This document shows positions 6,922 to 14,430 of a stretch of DNA of 39,399 bases, piece after piece. Below the pieces are notes generated by a model. That model did no database searches. It saw only the letters and a program-made list of their open reading frames with translations, and was not told where the DNA came from. The stretch is from a virus. Location: positions 1-39,399 of IMG/VR virus record IMGVR_UViG_3300012920_009833; one strand, written 5' to 3'. Each line of letters starts with the position of its first letter. Positions within the stretch are counted from its first letter, which is position 1. The translations under genes and the position numbers were made by a program.

Positions 6922-7613
6922 AAAAGATAGACCAAGTTGCATTCATCGTCCAAGCTAGGCTTGGTTCTCAAAGGGTGCCACAAAAGATGATTAGACCTTT
7001 TGCTGACACAACCCTTTTAGACATTATGTTAGATAAGCTTACGAACAAATCGCCGATTATCCCAAACAAGAATGTGTTCTTGTCTGTTCACGAAAAAGAA
7101 CTAAAAGATATTGGCAACAAATATGATCTAAACATATTTCACAGAAGCGAGGCATCGGCAAACTCAGAAGGCACCCCAGTCACTGAAATGTATGAGTGGT
7201 GGGATAAACTGCCCCATGAGTATTGTGTGTTTATCAATGCTTGTTGTCCGTTCTTGACAGTTGATAGTATCGAAAGGTTTACGTCTGATTACTTAAAGTC
7301 AGACGCCAACGGTATGTTTGGGGTTGTTAATAAAAAGAACTATTACTGGGACGAGACTGGTGCAATGGTAACGCCTTGGCCAGATGGTCAGGATGTAATG
7401 AATACAAAAGTTGTTGGTGTTACCAAGGAGGCAGCCCATTGTTTGTATGCTGGTAAACTTTCTGATATTGGTAAAGGTATTTGGATGGGAAGGTTTGATG
7501 TTCCCGGTGATATAGAGTTATACTCAATGGATAATGAGTTTGAGATATTAGACGTGGATTATGAGTGGCAGTTTAAAATGTGCGAGGCACTCTATCAGGC
7601 GGGGTATAAATGA
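6918..7613 (+). CDS. neuA: CMP-nonulosonic acid cytidylyltransferase (NeuA/PseF-like)
   Basis: A 231-residue nucleotidyltransferase that would activate the nonulosonic acid with CTP to the CMP-sugar, the donor for sialyl-type transferases. The nucleotide-binding motif is VQARLGSQRVPQKM at 11-24, close to the AR-x-x-S-x-R-x-P-x-K form of the SpsF/NeuA group. HRSEASANSEGTP, INACCPFL and the acidic C-terminal EFEILDVDYEWQ (magnesium-binding type Asp pair) follow in the right order. Length is normal for the family (about 225-235). It is joined on both sides by four-base ATGA overlaps, which suggests translational coupling with the transferase-like genes on either side. A cytidylyltransferase for a different acidic sugar cannot be excluded. 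Confidence 0.85.
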   Translation: MKKIDQVAFIVQARLGSQRVPQKMIRPFADTTLLDIMLDKLTNKSPIIPNKNVFLSVHEKELKDIGNKYDLNIFHRSEASANSEGTPVTEMYEWWDKLPHEYCVFINACCPFLTVDSIERFTSDYLKSDANGMFGVVNKKNYYWDETGAMVTPWPDGQDVMNTKVVGVTKEAAHCLYAGKLSDIGKGIWMGRFDVPGDIELYSMDNEFEILDVDYEWQFKMCEALYQAGYK

Positions 7614-8425
7614 AAGTAGCAGCTTGCTTGTCTGGGCAGCTAGGTTCTTTTAGGAGGACTTATAACAACCAATATCAAACTTTTTTAAACGAAAACAATT
7701 GCGATGTGTTTGCCTTAACATCAAATGCCGTATCACAGCGTGTTAACATGAATTTACATTATCCGCCTTCAACCCCTGTCTATGAATATTTGCCCAATGT
7801 AAGATGGTATAAGTCCTACCCACGACCTTATGGTATTATTTACAATACTGATGAGAGAGCATTAAATTATTTGATTGGCGCTACCTACAAAGACAAATTA
7901 AAGAAGCTAAAAATACTAGACGAGTGTGCTAAAGAAAGTGTAAATGATATCAAGCTCCCGAGCAAGTGGGACTGGATGAGAAAAAGACAATTGAATAAGA
8001 TGTATGAGTGTAACAATATGTTGCGCTTATACGAACAAGAAAATAATGCTAAGTATGATATCGTTATCAGAGCTAGGTTTGACATCGCATTAGCCAAGAA
8101 GGTTAATGTTGAACAAATAGTATCTCAATATGATAACATTGATAACAAGCTATTTGGTGTGGGTGGATTCCCTTGCACGCCTCCAAATGTTTTTATGAAA
8201 GAGTTTCTTTGTGATGGTTTTGCATTCGGTACGCCAGAGGTTATGGACGTATATACGAGTTTATATGAGCAAGAAAAGCCGTACCCTCACTTAGAAGAAT
8301 ACGATGAGTATCATAGCCAATGGGGAGAGCATGTTGAGTCTCAATTGAGAACACACTTAGAAAGGAATGGTATTGAAATTGTTCACGTCATAAATGAACG
8401 AAAAGATTACCAAATTGTAAGATGA
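7610..8425 (+). CDS. Putative glycosyltransferase of an unassigned family
   Basis: A 271-residue protein. The start, VAACLSGQLGSFRRTY (2-17), is a strand-turn-helix that recalls a group of viral and bacterial putative glycosyltransferases. Further in, NNMLRLYEQENNAKYDIVIR then AR-FDI gives a YDxVIRxRxD pattern that could serve as the metal or nucleotide-sugar-binding acidic motif. DGFAFGTPEVMDVY and the closing histidine-containing EHVESQLRTHL helix fit a GT-A-like fold. No signal peptide or membrane segment is seen. It lies in the sugar cassette with ATGA overlaps on both sides and GGGG at 7601-7604 before the ATG. Donor and acceptor are unknown, and the transferase call is a moderate-confidence inference. 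Confidence 0.5.
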   Translation: MKVAACLSGQLGSFRRTYNNQYQTFLNENNCDVFALTSNAVSQRVNMNLHYPPSTPVYEYLPNVRWYKSYPRPYGIIYNTDERALNYLIGATYKDKLKKLKILDECAKESVNDIKLPSKWDWMRKRQLNKMYECNNMLRLYEQENNAKYDIVIRARFDIALAKKVNVEQIVSQYDNIDNKLFGVGGFPCTPPNVFMKEFLCDGFAFGTPEVMDVYTSLYEQEKPYPHLEEYDEYHSQWGEHVESQLRTHLERNGIEIVHVINERKDYQIVR

Positions 8426-9483
8426 GCAACGCAAGTGCGATGAGGAATATTTTAGAGGTTTACAATAAATACTTTGATAATGACGATCGTCATTTACTCG
8501 AAGAAGTGACCTCTTGTAAGTTTGATACCTTGATGTCACTAATATCCGAGTTAGATACTCGTACTTTTTGTGATATTTTTACGGGGGTAAAATCAATAAA
8601 TAAACCACGACTAAACGAAAGTGGTTTACAGGTTTATAGATCACTTCTTGCAGATAAGGTGCTGTCCGCAAGAGCAAAAAAATCCGGCTACCATGAATTA
8701 AAAGAATACCAAATGTTAATGCAGGATGGTTTTCTTATCCTAGAGGATTTTTTACCCGAGGAAAACTTTGAGTGGTTGGAGTCAAAGGTTCAGCAATTTG
8801 TTTCTATGCAAATGCCCGAGGGTGGTCGTGCTCCAATCCATAATCCTGAGAAGTTTTATAGCCTTAATCAAAAGATGTTAACATACCTTAAGATGGTTTG
8901 GGGCGTTACAGAATTTTATGACGACCTAAGAAATGGATACCCCAGGGTGGATATCGATAATTTAATACATAAAGATTACGACGGAGATGTACAAAAATCT
9001 TTACATACAGACACCTTTCACAACACAGTTAAGGGGTGGCTTTATATTGATGATGTTGCTGAGCACCAAGGTCCGTTTGCCTATGTTAAGGGCTCACATA
9101 GAAACACACAACAAAGAGTTAGTTGGGACTACGAAAATAGTAAACTAGCTTATGACCCTTCGCATCCGCTTTACAAGAAAAGAACAGAACGACGTGACAC
9201 CTGGGTTATGCCAGGGTCATATCGTATTGCAGATCATGAAAAAGGTGAAGGTGAAAATGCAGAGCTTAAAAGACTTGGATACGATGAGCCAATTTTATGC
9301 ACTGGTAAGAAAAATACACTTGTATTAGCTACAACAAAAGGATTTCATAAGAGACATGAGGTAGTGGAACCAGGCACTCAAAGATTAACAGTTCAAATCC
9401 AGTTCAGGGTCAACCCTTTTCCCCTAACTACAACTGACGCTCGAAACTATAGTTTGGGGCAAGATTTTTTGGAGCAACAATGA
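8422..9483 (+). CDS. Phytanoyl-CoA dioxygenase (PhyH)-like Fe(II)/2-oxoglutarate oxygenase
   Basis: A 353-residue protein with a mainly helical N-terminal part (1-90) and a PhyH-type double-stranded beta-helix after it. The iron triad appears as HTD (His195, Asp197) plus a distal His in the segment KGFHKRHEV (His309 or His312), and Arg321 nine to twelve residues later fits 2-oxoglutarate binding. DGFLILEDFLPEE at 102-114 and DDVAEHQGPFAYVKGSHR at 210-227 are typical family landmarks. Such enzymes hydroxylate small molecules, lipids or sugar-linked groups. Here, between a transferase-like gene and a methyltransferase, hydroxylation of the glycan or of a lipid carrier is possible. The substrate is unknown. 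Confidence 0.85.
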   Translation: MSNASAMRNILEVYNKYFDNDDRHLLEEVTSCKFDTLMSLISELDTRTFCDIFTGVKSINKPRLNESGLQVYRSLLADKVLSARAKKSGYHELKEYQMLMQDGFLILEDFLPEENFEWLESKVQQFVSMQMPEGGRAPIHNPEKFYSLNQKMLTYLKMVWGVTEFYDDLRNGYPRVDIDNLIHKDYDGDVQKSLHTDTFHNTVKGWLYIDDVAEHQGPFAYVKGSHRNTQQRVSWDYENSKLAYDPSHPLYKKRTERRDTWVMPGSYRIADHEKGEGENAELKRLGYDEPILCTGKKNTLVLATTKGFHKRHEVVEPGTQRLTVQIQFRVNPFPLTTTDARNYSLGQDFLEQQ

Positions 9484-10124
9484 AGAAAGTATTTTTAGAT
9501 TGTGGAGCTAACAACGGATGCTCATTTCGAGCGTTTAAGGAATATTATCCTGACTGGAGACAATACGAAGTTCACTGCTTTGAGCCACACCCAGGATTTA
9601 AAAGATTCTTTCAAGATCTCCCAGTTAAGTATCACCCAGACGCTGTTTGGGTTGAGAACGGTGAAATGGATTTTTATGTTACAGGTATGGCTTCATCAAC
9701 ACTTCTTGAAGAAAAAGTAAAAGCACAAAATAAAAATGTACAAGCTTTAGTTAAGGTGCCAACGATAGATCTTAGTAGTTGGATTATAGAAAACTTTAAC
9801 AAAGATGATCATATTGTGCTAAAACTGGATATCGAAGGTGCGGAGTACGATTTGGTTGAAAAAATGGACAGGGATGGATCAATCGAATATATTTCTGAAA
9901 TCCATGGTGAGATTCACGGTCCAAAGTGTGGCAAGGGCTACGAGGACGATATGAAGTTGATTCGTAGTTTTAAAAAGCACGGCTTGGATATCTATGCTTG
10001 GTCAGCAGCAGATGACGAAGATATGAGTTTCAAAGAAAACATTCTGGACGAAGAATATATGGTGAAAGTAATGTACCCAAACTGGATTAAAAAAGGTTAC
10101 GTTATTGAAGGGTTCAATCCGTGA
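9480..10124 (+). CDS. FkbM-family SAM-dependent methyltransferase
   Basis: A 214-residue methyltransferase. SAM motif I is FLDCGANNGCS at 5-15, the acidic residue after strand 2 is Glu35 in HCFEPHP, and the FkbM signature LKLDIEGAE lies at 115-122 or so. FkbM enzymes O-methylate sugars, glycans or secondary metabolites and are common in viral and bacterial surface-polysaccharide clusters. Length is usual for the domain. It overlaps the dioxygenase by four bases (ATGA) and the phosphatase by four (GTGA), so the three are probably translated together. O-methylation of the sugar built by the upstream genes is the simplest reading. Confidence 0.87.
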   Translation: MKKVFLDCGANNGCSFRAFKEYYPDWRQYEVHCFEPHPGFKRFFQDLPVKYHPDAVWVENGEMDFYVTGMASSTLLEEKVKAQNKNVQALVKVPTIDLSSWIIENFNKDDHIVLKLDIEGAEYDLVEKMDRDGSIEYISEIHGEIHGPKCGKGYEDDMKLIRSFKKHGLDIYAWSAADDEDMSFKENILDEEYMVKVMYPNWIKKGYVIEGFNP

Positions 10125-10438
10125 TTGTTTACATTGACATTGATGAAACTATCTGCACTCACCCAGAAGGTGATAAGGATAAGCCAAGAGATTATTCTTT
10201 GGCAAAACCGATAGTTGGAAATATTAGAAAAGCAAACGCACTTTATGATGCTGGTCATACGGTTGTTTACTGGACCGCCAGGGGTGCGACCACAGGCATT
10301 GACCATAGAGAACTAACTGAAGCTCAGCTAGACGAGTGGGGTGCGAAAAGACATGAACTTAAATTAGATAAACCATTTTATGATTGGTTTATAGATGATA
10401 GAAATATTAACACTAAGGATTGGAGGCATCCGCTATGA
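10121..10438 (+). CDS. Small HAD-superfamily phosphatase, capsule-biosynthesis type
   Basis: A 105-residue HAD protein beginning at GTG 10121 and overlapping the methyltransferase stop (GTGA). HAD motif I is DIDET (Asp6, Asp8), motif II is the Thr of YWTARG (Thr52), a Lys at 84 may be motif III, and motif IV is IDDRN (Asp92, Asp93). The length is short, without a cap domain, as in the capsular-polysaccharide-linked HAD group. It could remove phosphate from a sugar-phosphate such as a nonulosonate 9-phosphate, which would fit NeuB-type chemistry that begins from a phosphorylated sugar. That substrate is inferred. This is the last recognisable gene of the sugar cassette. Confidence 0.83.
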   Translation: MIVYIDIDETICTHPEGDKDKPRDYSLAKPIVGNIRKANALYDAGHTVVYWTARGATTGIDHRELTEAQLDEWGAKRHELKLDKPFYDWFIDDRNINTKDWRHPL

Positions 10439-10614
10439 AACTATCAAATCAAGCCGTTGGCGCTTTACTAATGACTTTGCAAAAATGTTTGTTGGAAGAA
10501 ACAGATATTGTTCCACTGTTAGAAAGCTGGGAACTAAAAGTTGAAAATGATGAGGTTGTGGTTATCAACCCGCCTACTTTTACAGTTCCAGAAACTGAAA
10601 GCGAAACCGCATAA
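10435..10614 (+). CDS. Small phage protein of unknown function (59 aa)
   Basis: A 59-residue acidic protein starting at ATG 10435 in an ATGA overlap with the phosphatase. GGAGG at 10421-10425 lies nine bases upstream, so I prefer this ATG to an in-frame TTG at 10420. The first half is an amphipathic helix (LSNQAVGALLMTLQKCL), then LLESWELKVENDEVVV forms a likely beta hairpin, and the tail is Pro/Thr/Glu-rich. I recall similar short proteins in marine T4-like phages but cannot name a function. It marks the move from the sugar cassette to phage core genes. Confidence 0.65.
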   Translation: MKLSNQAVGALLMTLQKCLLEETDIVPLLESWELKVENDEVVVINPPTFTVPETESETA

Positions 10615-10615
10615 T

Positions 10616-10885
10616 ATGCCAAAGTATGAATACCTTTGTAGTGCTTGCGGGCACACATTTACAAAGGCACATTCTTACAAAGAAGTGTTGACAGATTGTC
10701 CTGATTGTGGAGGTGTAGATACTCTAGGTAAACTACTAAACACACCGGTAAACTTGTCTTACAAACGTGTGCAGAAAAGCACTAAAACTGGCACGGTGGT
10801 TAATGATGCCATCATGTCAACCAGGGAACAAATTGAAGCTCACAAGGAAGAGTTGAAAAGCAGGGAAACAAAAGATGATGGTTGA
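10616..10885 (+). CDS. FmdB-type zinc ribbon protein
   Basis: An 89-residue protein. The start ATG 10616 is one base after the previous stop, and the beginning MPKYEYLCSACGHTF is typical of the FmdB zinc ribbon family. Two CxxC pairs (CSAC and CPDC, about 20 residues apart) would bind one zinc. The C-terminal half is basic and helical (STREQIEAHKEELKSRE). FmdB domains are called putative regulatory proteins and occur in T4-like phages near late transcription and structural genes. Its closeness to the sigma gene allows a role in late transcription, but nothing here proves this. It overlaps the next gene by eleven bases. Confidence 0.8.
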   Translation: MPKYEYLCSACGHTFTKAHSYKEVLTDCPDCGGVDTLGKLLNTPVNLSYKRVQKSTKTGTVVNDAIMSTREQIEAHKEELKSRETKDDG

Positions 10886-11177
10886 AATTTTATTAATCTT
10901 AAGCGTAGCCCTTAATATATTCGCTGTATGGTATGTAAGAGAATTACTAGTCAGGTTTAAATTCTATTCAGAAAACACTACTGAACTTTTTACAAACTTA
11001 CAAGAATATACAGAGCATCTTGAGAAAGTAAACCAAATGGAAGTTTACTTTGGTGACCCTACTATCCAAGGGCTACTAGAACACTCTAGAGATGTTACGG
11101 GTGTTGTGGCAGAATACCTAGAAATATTCTCTTTAGAAGAGGAGGGTCTAGTTGGCCAAACGGAAGAAAAAGAGTAA
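10875..11177 (+). CDS. Membrane-anchored small protein of unknown function (100 aa)
   Basis: The first 20 or so residues (VEILLILSVALNIFAVWYV) form one hydrophobic segment, probably a transmembrane anchor with the rest in the cytoplasm. The remainder is acidic and helical (FYSENTTELFTNLQEY, EHLEKVNQMEVY) and ends in a Glu-rich tail. No enzyme motif is visible. AGGG about nine bases before ATG 10875 is a weak ribosome site, and a second ATG follows at 10878. The 3' end overlaps the sigma gene by 26 bases and contains that gene's ribosome site. Confidence 0.65.
   Translation: MMVEILLILSVALNIFAVWYVRELLVRFKFYSENTTELFTNLQEYTEHLEKVNQMEVYFGDPTIQGLLEHSRDVTGVVAEYLEIFSLEEEGLVGQTEEKE
11141..11146 (+). 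promoter_or_regulatory. Strong ribosome binding site deciding the TTG start of the sigma gene
   Basis: GGAGGG, within AGAAGAGGAGGG, ends five bases before TTG 11152. No ATG or GTG occurs near the N-terminus in this frame, and the basic MAKRKKK-type start fits, so TTG is the likely start. A strong site with a weak codon suggests tuned output of the sigma factor. Confidence 0.7.
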
Positions 11178-11847
11178 AAGTAATCACTACTTTACTCAAG
11201 ATACTGAGGATGCTATTGTCGCATATGCTAGGACAGAGGATATTGGTATTAGGACAAAACTTTATGTTGAGCACATCCAACCAGCGTTTAACGAACTGGT
11301 AGATAAAATTGTCTATACCTATAAATACACAAGTCTACAAAACATCAACCCACTCAAAGAAGATTGCAAAATCTGGTTGACAACTATTTTAGACAAATAT
11401 AATCCAGACAGAGGAACAAAGGCTTTCTCTTATTTTTCTGTTGTTACAAAAAATTGGTTTACACACAAAGCAAAAAAACAAGCAAAACAAAACAAACGTG
11501 AGATTCATTATGATTCTATGATACGAGAAGTGGAAGCTGTAACATCACAAAACCATGTATCATTTGAGGATGACCGGGAGGATCGGGAGTTTTGGCTTTT
11601 TCTACTTAAAGAGATTGATAGCTGGAAAGATCTAAACCTGAAAGAGAACGAAAGAAAAGTTTTGAACGCAGTTGAAATTTTGCTAACCAGTATTGAAGAC
11701 ATCGATATTTTTAACAAAAAGGCTATTTACTTATATATGAGGGAGATCACTGGCTTGAATACAAAGCAGATAGTTAGTAATCTCAATCGTTTGCGTGAGA
11801 GGTTTCGCACTTTCAAAAGGAAGTGGAATAACGGCGAGGTAAATTAG
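11152..11847 (+). CDS. gp55: Late-transcription sigma factor, T4 gp55-like
   Basis: A 231-residue sigma-like protein that would direct host RNA polymerase to late promoters. The diagnostic stretch is YNPDRGTKAFSYF then VVTKNWF (83-103), which matches the FDPxxG...Y sigma region 2 pattern and the matching part of T4 gp55, followed by a basic run (HKAKKQAKQNKRE, 105-117). T4 gp55 is 185 residues. This protein has a longer C-terminus (about 150-231) with ITGLNTKQIVSNLNRLRERF, which looks like a helix-turn-helix and could act like sigma region 4. The very basic N-terminus (KRKKKSK) is unusual. It starts at TTG with a strong ribosome site and lies just upstream of the baseplate block it may switch on. 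Confidence 0.78.
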   Translation: MAKRKKKSKSNHYFTQDTEDAIVAYARTEDIGIRTKLYVEHIQPAFNELVDKIVYTYKYTSLQNINPLKEDCKIWLTTILDKYNPDRGTKAFSYFSVVTKNWFTHKAKKQAKQNKREIHYDSMIREVEAVTSQNHVSFEDDREDREFWLFLLKEIDSWKDLNLKENERKVLNAVEILLTSIEDIDIFNKKAIYLYMREITGLNTKQIVSNLNRLRERFRTFKRKWNNGEVN

Positions 11848-11848
11848 T

Positions 11849-12145
11849 GTGGCTAAAAAATCACTGGAAGAACTTATCGGACAAGCTTTAGATAATATTG
11901 AGCACGATAGGCAAGTTACAGAGGAAATGTTAAATGATCTCCAGTGTTACCTTAAGGCTAACGATAGTCGATATGCTGAAGTAGGAAATACTGCTGCTAA
12001 GTTTGTTGAAACATTACAGCGGTCAAATGAACAGATCGTTAAATTAGCAGCCTTAGTGCATAAAAAAGAAACAGTGAATGGTTCCACCGCTTTATCAGAA
12101 GATGATAAAGATAGTTTGTTTGATTTGATCAAGAAGGTGGACTAA
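11849..12145 (+). CDS. Small helical phage protein of unknown function (98 aa)
   Basis: A 98-residue acidic, all-helical protein starting at GTG 11849, one base after the sigma gene. GAGGT at 11836-11840 is a suitable ribosome site. The sequence opens AKKSLEELIGQALDNIEHDR and continues with long charged helices (VTEEMLNDLQCYLK, AAKFVETLQRSNEQIVKLAALVHK), likely an oligomeric coiled coil. The end LSEDDKDSLFDLIKKVD is a short acidic helix. No recognised family. Position between the late sigma and the hub gene suggests a small tail, baseplate or packaging factor, which is only a guess. Confidence 0.65.
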   Translation: MAKKSLEELIGQALDNIEHDRQVTEEMLNDLQCYLKANDSRYAEVGNTAAKFVETLQRSNEQIVKLAALVHKKETVNGSTALSEDDKDSLFDLIKKVD

Positions 12146-12146
12146 T

Positions 12147-14426
12147 GTGGCAGAGCAAAACAAATTAGATTTAATGGATTCTCACGGTGTCCTCAATGAT
12201 ATGCGAGAGAAGAATCCAAAAACACTATCCACAGACAAGAGTAACTTTCTTTCCACTGTTAGGAAAGAAACTCGGGACCAGTTCAAGCCTACGAAACTAA
12301 CAAACAAGAATGAGTTTAGAGCCTTAGTTCTTCGTAACGATACAATGAAAAACTTAAGCGCAAACAGTCGTAATCAGGCTACCATGGTTGCCTTTGGAGT
12401 TTTTAGCTCAAGGCAGGTTTTTGTAACTGCAACCATCCCAGAGATGTTTGGGCATTTACCTAAACCAAAAAATGCTGATGATCATGCTACAATTGACTTG
12501 TATCCAAAATTTGGTTGTACAATCGATGAAATTCCTGAAGCTAGAAGTTTAGAGGCAGGAGACATTATTCGTGTGGGATTTGAGGATGTCAGAGAAAGAA
12601 CAAAACCAGTAATCTATGGCGTTTTTAAAGGTGGGAAAGATAGCGAGAGAGTTGATATATATGGGGAATGCCCACCCGGTGAAGAGGCAACACCTAACAC
12701 CCAACCCGGTAGGGTGCCGCAGAATCAACCCGCCCCGTCTACTAACCCAGACCCGTGTGCGGATGGGACAGATTTGGCTGCAACGCCAGGATCAAATGAC
12801 CCTGAGTCTAAACACCTTGGCATCGACTTTGAGCCTCCTCCAGTTTCGTGTGGTCCTGAGTTATTTGAAAGCGTTTTTGGTGTTCCACCAGGGGCTGAAA
12901 CGGGGGAAGATAAAGAAGAATTTGATATTTTAGTTGCAGCCATCCAAGGAAAAAGACCGCCAACTCTTAAAGCTGGGATGCACTCGCTTTATTACCGAGG
13001 TCGTAGAACAGGTAAAGTTGAGATGATTGCAGTACCAGAGCCATACGCAACTAAAAATTATGGCATCGTAATGCCCAAATCAAGATGGCCACAGGTAAAG
13101 CAGATGTTGGACGATATGTATGCTGACTTTTGGTACCCAAGAAATCGAGATACTAAAGAATCATACTTAAAGAACAATCTGCATCATTACAATTATAAGT
13201 TATTGCAAGGGAAATACCCTGGTGTCCCCTATCCTGCAACCAGTATTGATGCAAAGAAAAATAGAAAAAAAGGTTTTACGGCTGGTTGTATTAACAGTGC
13301 ATTTAGGACCAGGGCACAGCAAGCATTTCTCAGGGTCAAATTTGCAAAAATTGGTGGACAAACAAAACCTGATAATCTATCTGTTCAAGAGTGGTCTCAA
13401 GAAATAGCAAAAGCTGTTCAGGCTGGTAGGGTTAGTGGTCCAACTAGATCCTTAAATCCTCACGAGAAAAAACTTATTCAAGAAAATCCAAACAGTGACC
13501 AAGCAAAGCTCGCTGCGACACTCGGGGGAAAAACAAAAAGATTTGAGTCTTTGTTTGATTTTATTATGAACGCTGGTAGCAGCATGTTTGAGCCTTTAGC
13601 TGGACCGCCAGGTCACGGTGCCCACCAAACAGGCGCTGCCATTGACTTTAATGGTTTTAGGGTTGGAAGAGGAGGACCCAATAACAATGAGGCTGGTAAG
13701 CAAATGTATAGGTGGATGTGTCGTAACGCTATTTTTTATGGCTTTGTGAGAACAGTTAGAAGCGAGGAGTGGCACTGGGAAAATATGCTTGCCGTAGAAT
13801 ACCCAAGATTTACACTGTATCATCCAAACAATTTCCGAAAAGAGGGATATAAAGGTCCTCCAATTGGACCCACTGGCGCACCCAAAGACTTTAATTCCCC
13901 AGAATACCTACAATGGGCAGATAAAACTAGATTTGCCTTTGTTTCTAAAAATAATACCAAATGGCATGGCTTTGGAAGAGATCCATTAGGTTCGAGACGA
14001 ATAACCCTATATGGTGCCAACACATACGGAAAATCTGATAACGGATATAATTGGACAGATATACCAACAAACAATCCACTGCAATACCCAGACGTCGAAA
14101 TACCAGATTCGGTCACAGGTTTTTCTAGAAAAATCCCGAGCATTAATATTAGCACTCCAAAACAGTATCATGCTTATCTGGTCGCTGCGGAAAGACAAAA
14201 ACTTGTTAAACAACTTGCGGACACAAGAAACAGGGCTATAACACAACTTAAAACAGGTAACGTTGGAAGAAACGCACCCGGTTTCCCAGAGGGTGAAGTT
14301 GATCAGTATGGAAGACTTCGCTCAGGAGGTATTGCAAATCCAACAACAAAACAAATTGAAACACAAGCTAACTTTGTTGACAGCAACTACACCAAAAATA
14401 GAGATCTTTTGAAAGCAAATAAATAG
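12147..14426 (+). CDS. gp5: Baseplate hub protein with VanY-type cell-wall peptidase domain (gp5-like)
   Basis: A 759-residue protein starting at GTG 12147 after an AAGGTGG site. Residues about 75-175 look like the OB-fold of T4 gp5-type hub proteins (FGVFSSRQVFVTATIPEMFG, then EAGDIIRVGFEDV). A Pro/Gly-rich linker follows at about 175-235. The second half contains a D-Ala-D-Ala carboxypeptidase (VanY) domain: CINSAFRTRAQQ at 381-392, GHGAHQTGAAIDF at 489-501 giving zinc ligands His493 and Asp500, and EWHWE at 541-545 with Glu541 and His543. T4 gp5 carries a lysozyme in this role, while here a zinc peptidase would cut the peptide part of the wall during DNA entry. About 90 residues separate the RT motif from the HxxG motif, a large insertion. 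The tail (560-759) has no recognised domain. The spike is a separate gene downstream. Confidence 0.8.
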   Translation: MAEQNKLDLMDSHGVLNDMREKNPKTLSTDKSNFLSTVRKETRDQFKPTKLTNKNEFRALVLRNDTMKNLSANSRNQATMVAFGVFSSRQVFVTATIPEMFGHLPKPKNADDHATIDLYPKFGCTIDEIPEARSLEAGDIIRVGFEDVRERTKPVIYGVFKGGKDSERVDIYGECPPGEEATPNTQPGRVPQNQPAPSTNPDPCADGTDLAATPGSNDPESKHLGIDFEPPPVSCGPELFESVFGVPPGAETGEDKEEFDILVAAIQGKRPPTLKAGMHSLYYRGRRTGKVEMIAVPEPYATKNYGIVMPKSRWPQVKQMLDDMYADFWYPRNRDTKESYLKNNLHHYNYKLLQGKYPGVPYPATSIDAKKNRKKGFTAGCINSAFRTRAQQAFLRVKFAKIGGQTKPDNLSVQEWSQEIAKAVQAGRVSGPTRSLNPHEKKLIQENPNSDQAKLAATLGGKTKRFESLFDFIMNAGSSMFEPLAGPPGHGAHQTGAAIDFNGFRVGRGGPNNNEAGKQMYRWMCRNAIFYGFVRTVRSEEWHWENMLAVEYPRFTLYHPNNFRKEGYKGPPIGPTGAPKDFNSPEYLQWADKTRFAFVSKNNTKWHGFGRDPLGSRRITLYGANTYGKSDNGYNWTDIPTNNPLQYPDVEIPDSVTGFSRKIPSINISTPKQYHAYLVAAERQKLVKQLADTRNRAITQLKTGNVGRNAPGFPEGEVDQYGRLRSGGIANPTTKQIETQANFVDSNYTKNRDLLKANK

Positions 14427-14430
14427 TAAT

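Noticed and set aside
1-10438. Bacterial chromosome capsule or flagellin glycosylation locus
   Set aside because: The cassette runs on the same strand with four-base overlaps into phage-type small genes, a gp55-like sigma and baseplate genes, and base and codon style do not visibly change at the border, so a phage origin is preferred.
10541-10615. N-terminal extension of the zinc ribbon frame
   Set aside because: It overlaps the preceding 59-residue gene, and the FmdB family begins at MPKYEYLC, which matches ATG 10616.
11330-11337. TATAAATA, identical to the T4 late promoter box, on the + strand
   Set aside because: It lies inside the sigma gene, where it encodes part of a Tyr-Lys-Tyr run, and is about 510 bases from the next start. 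One match in an AT-rich window is expected by chance.
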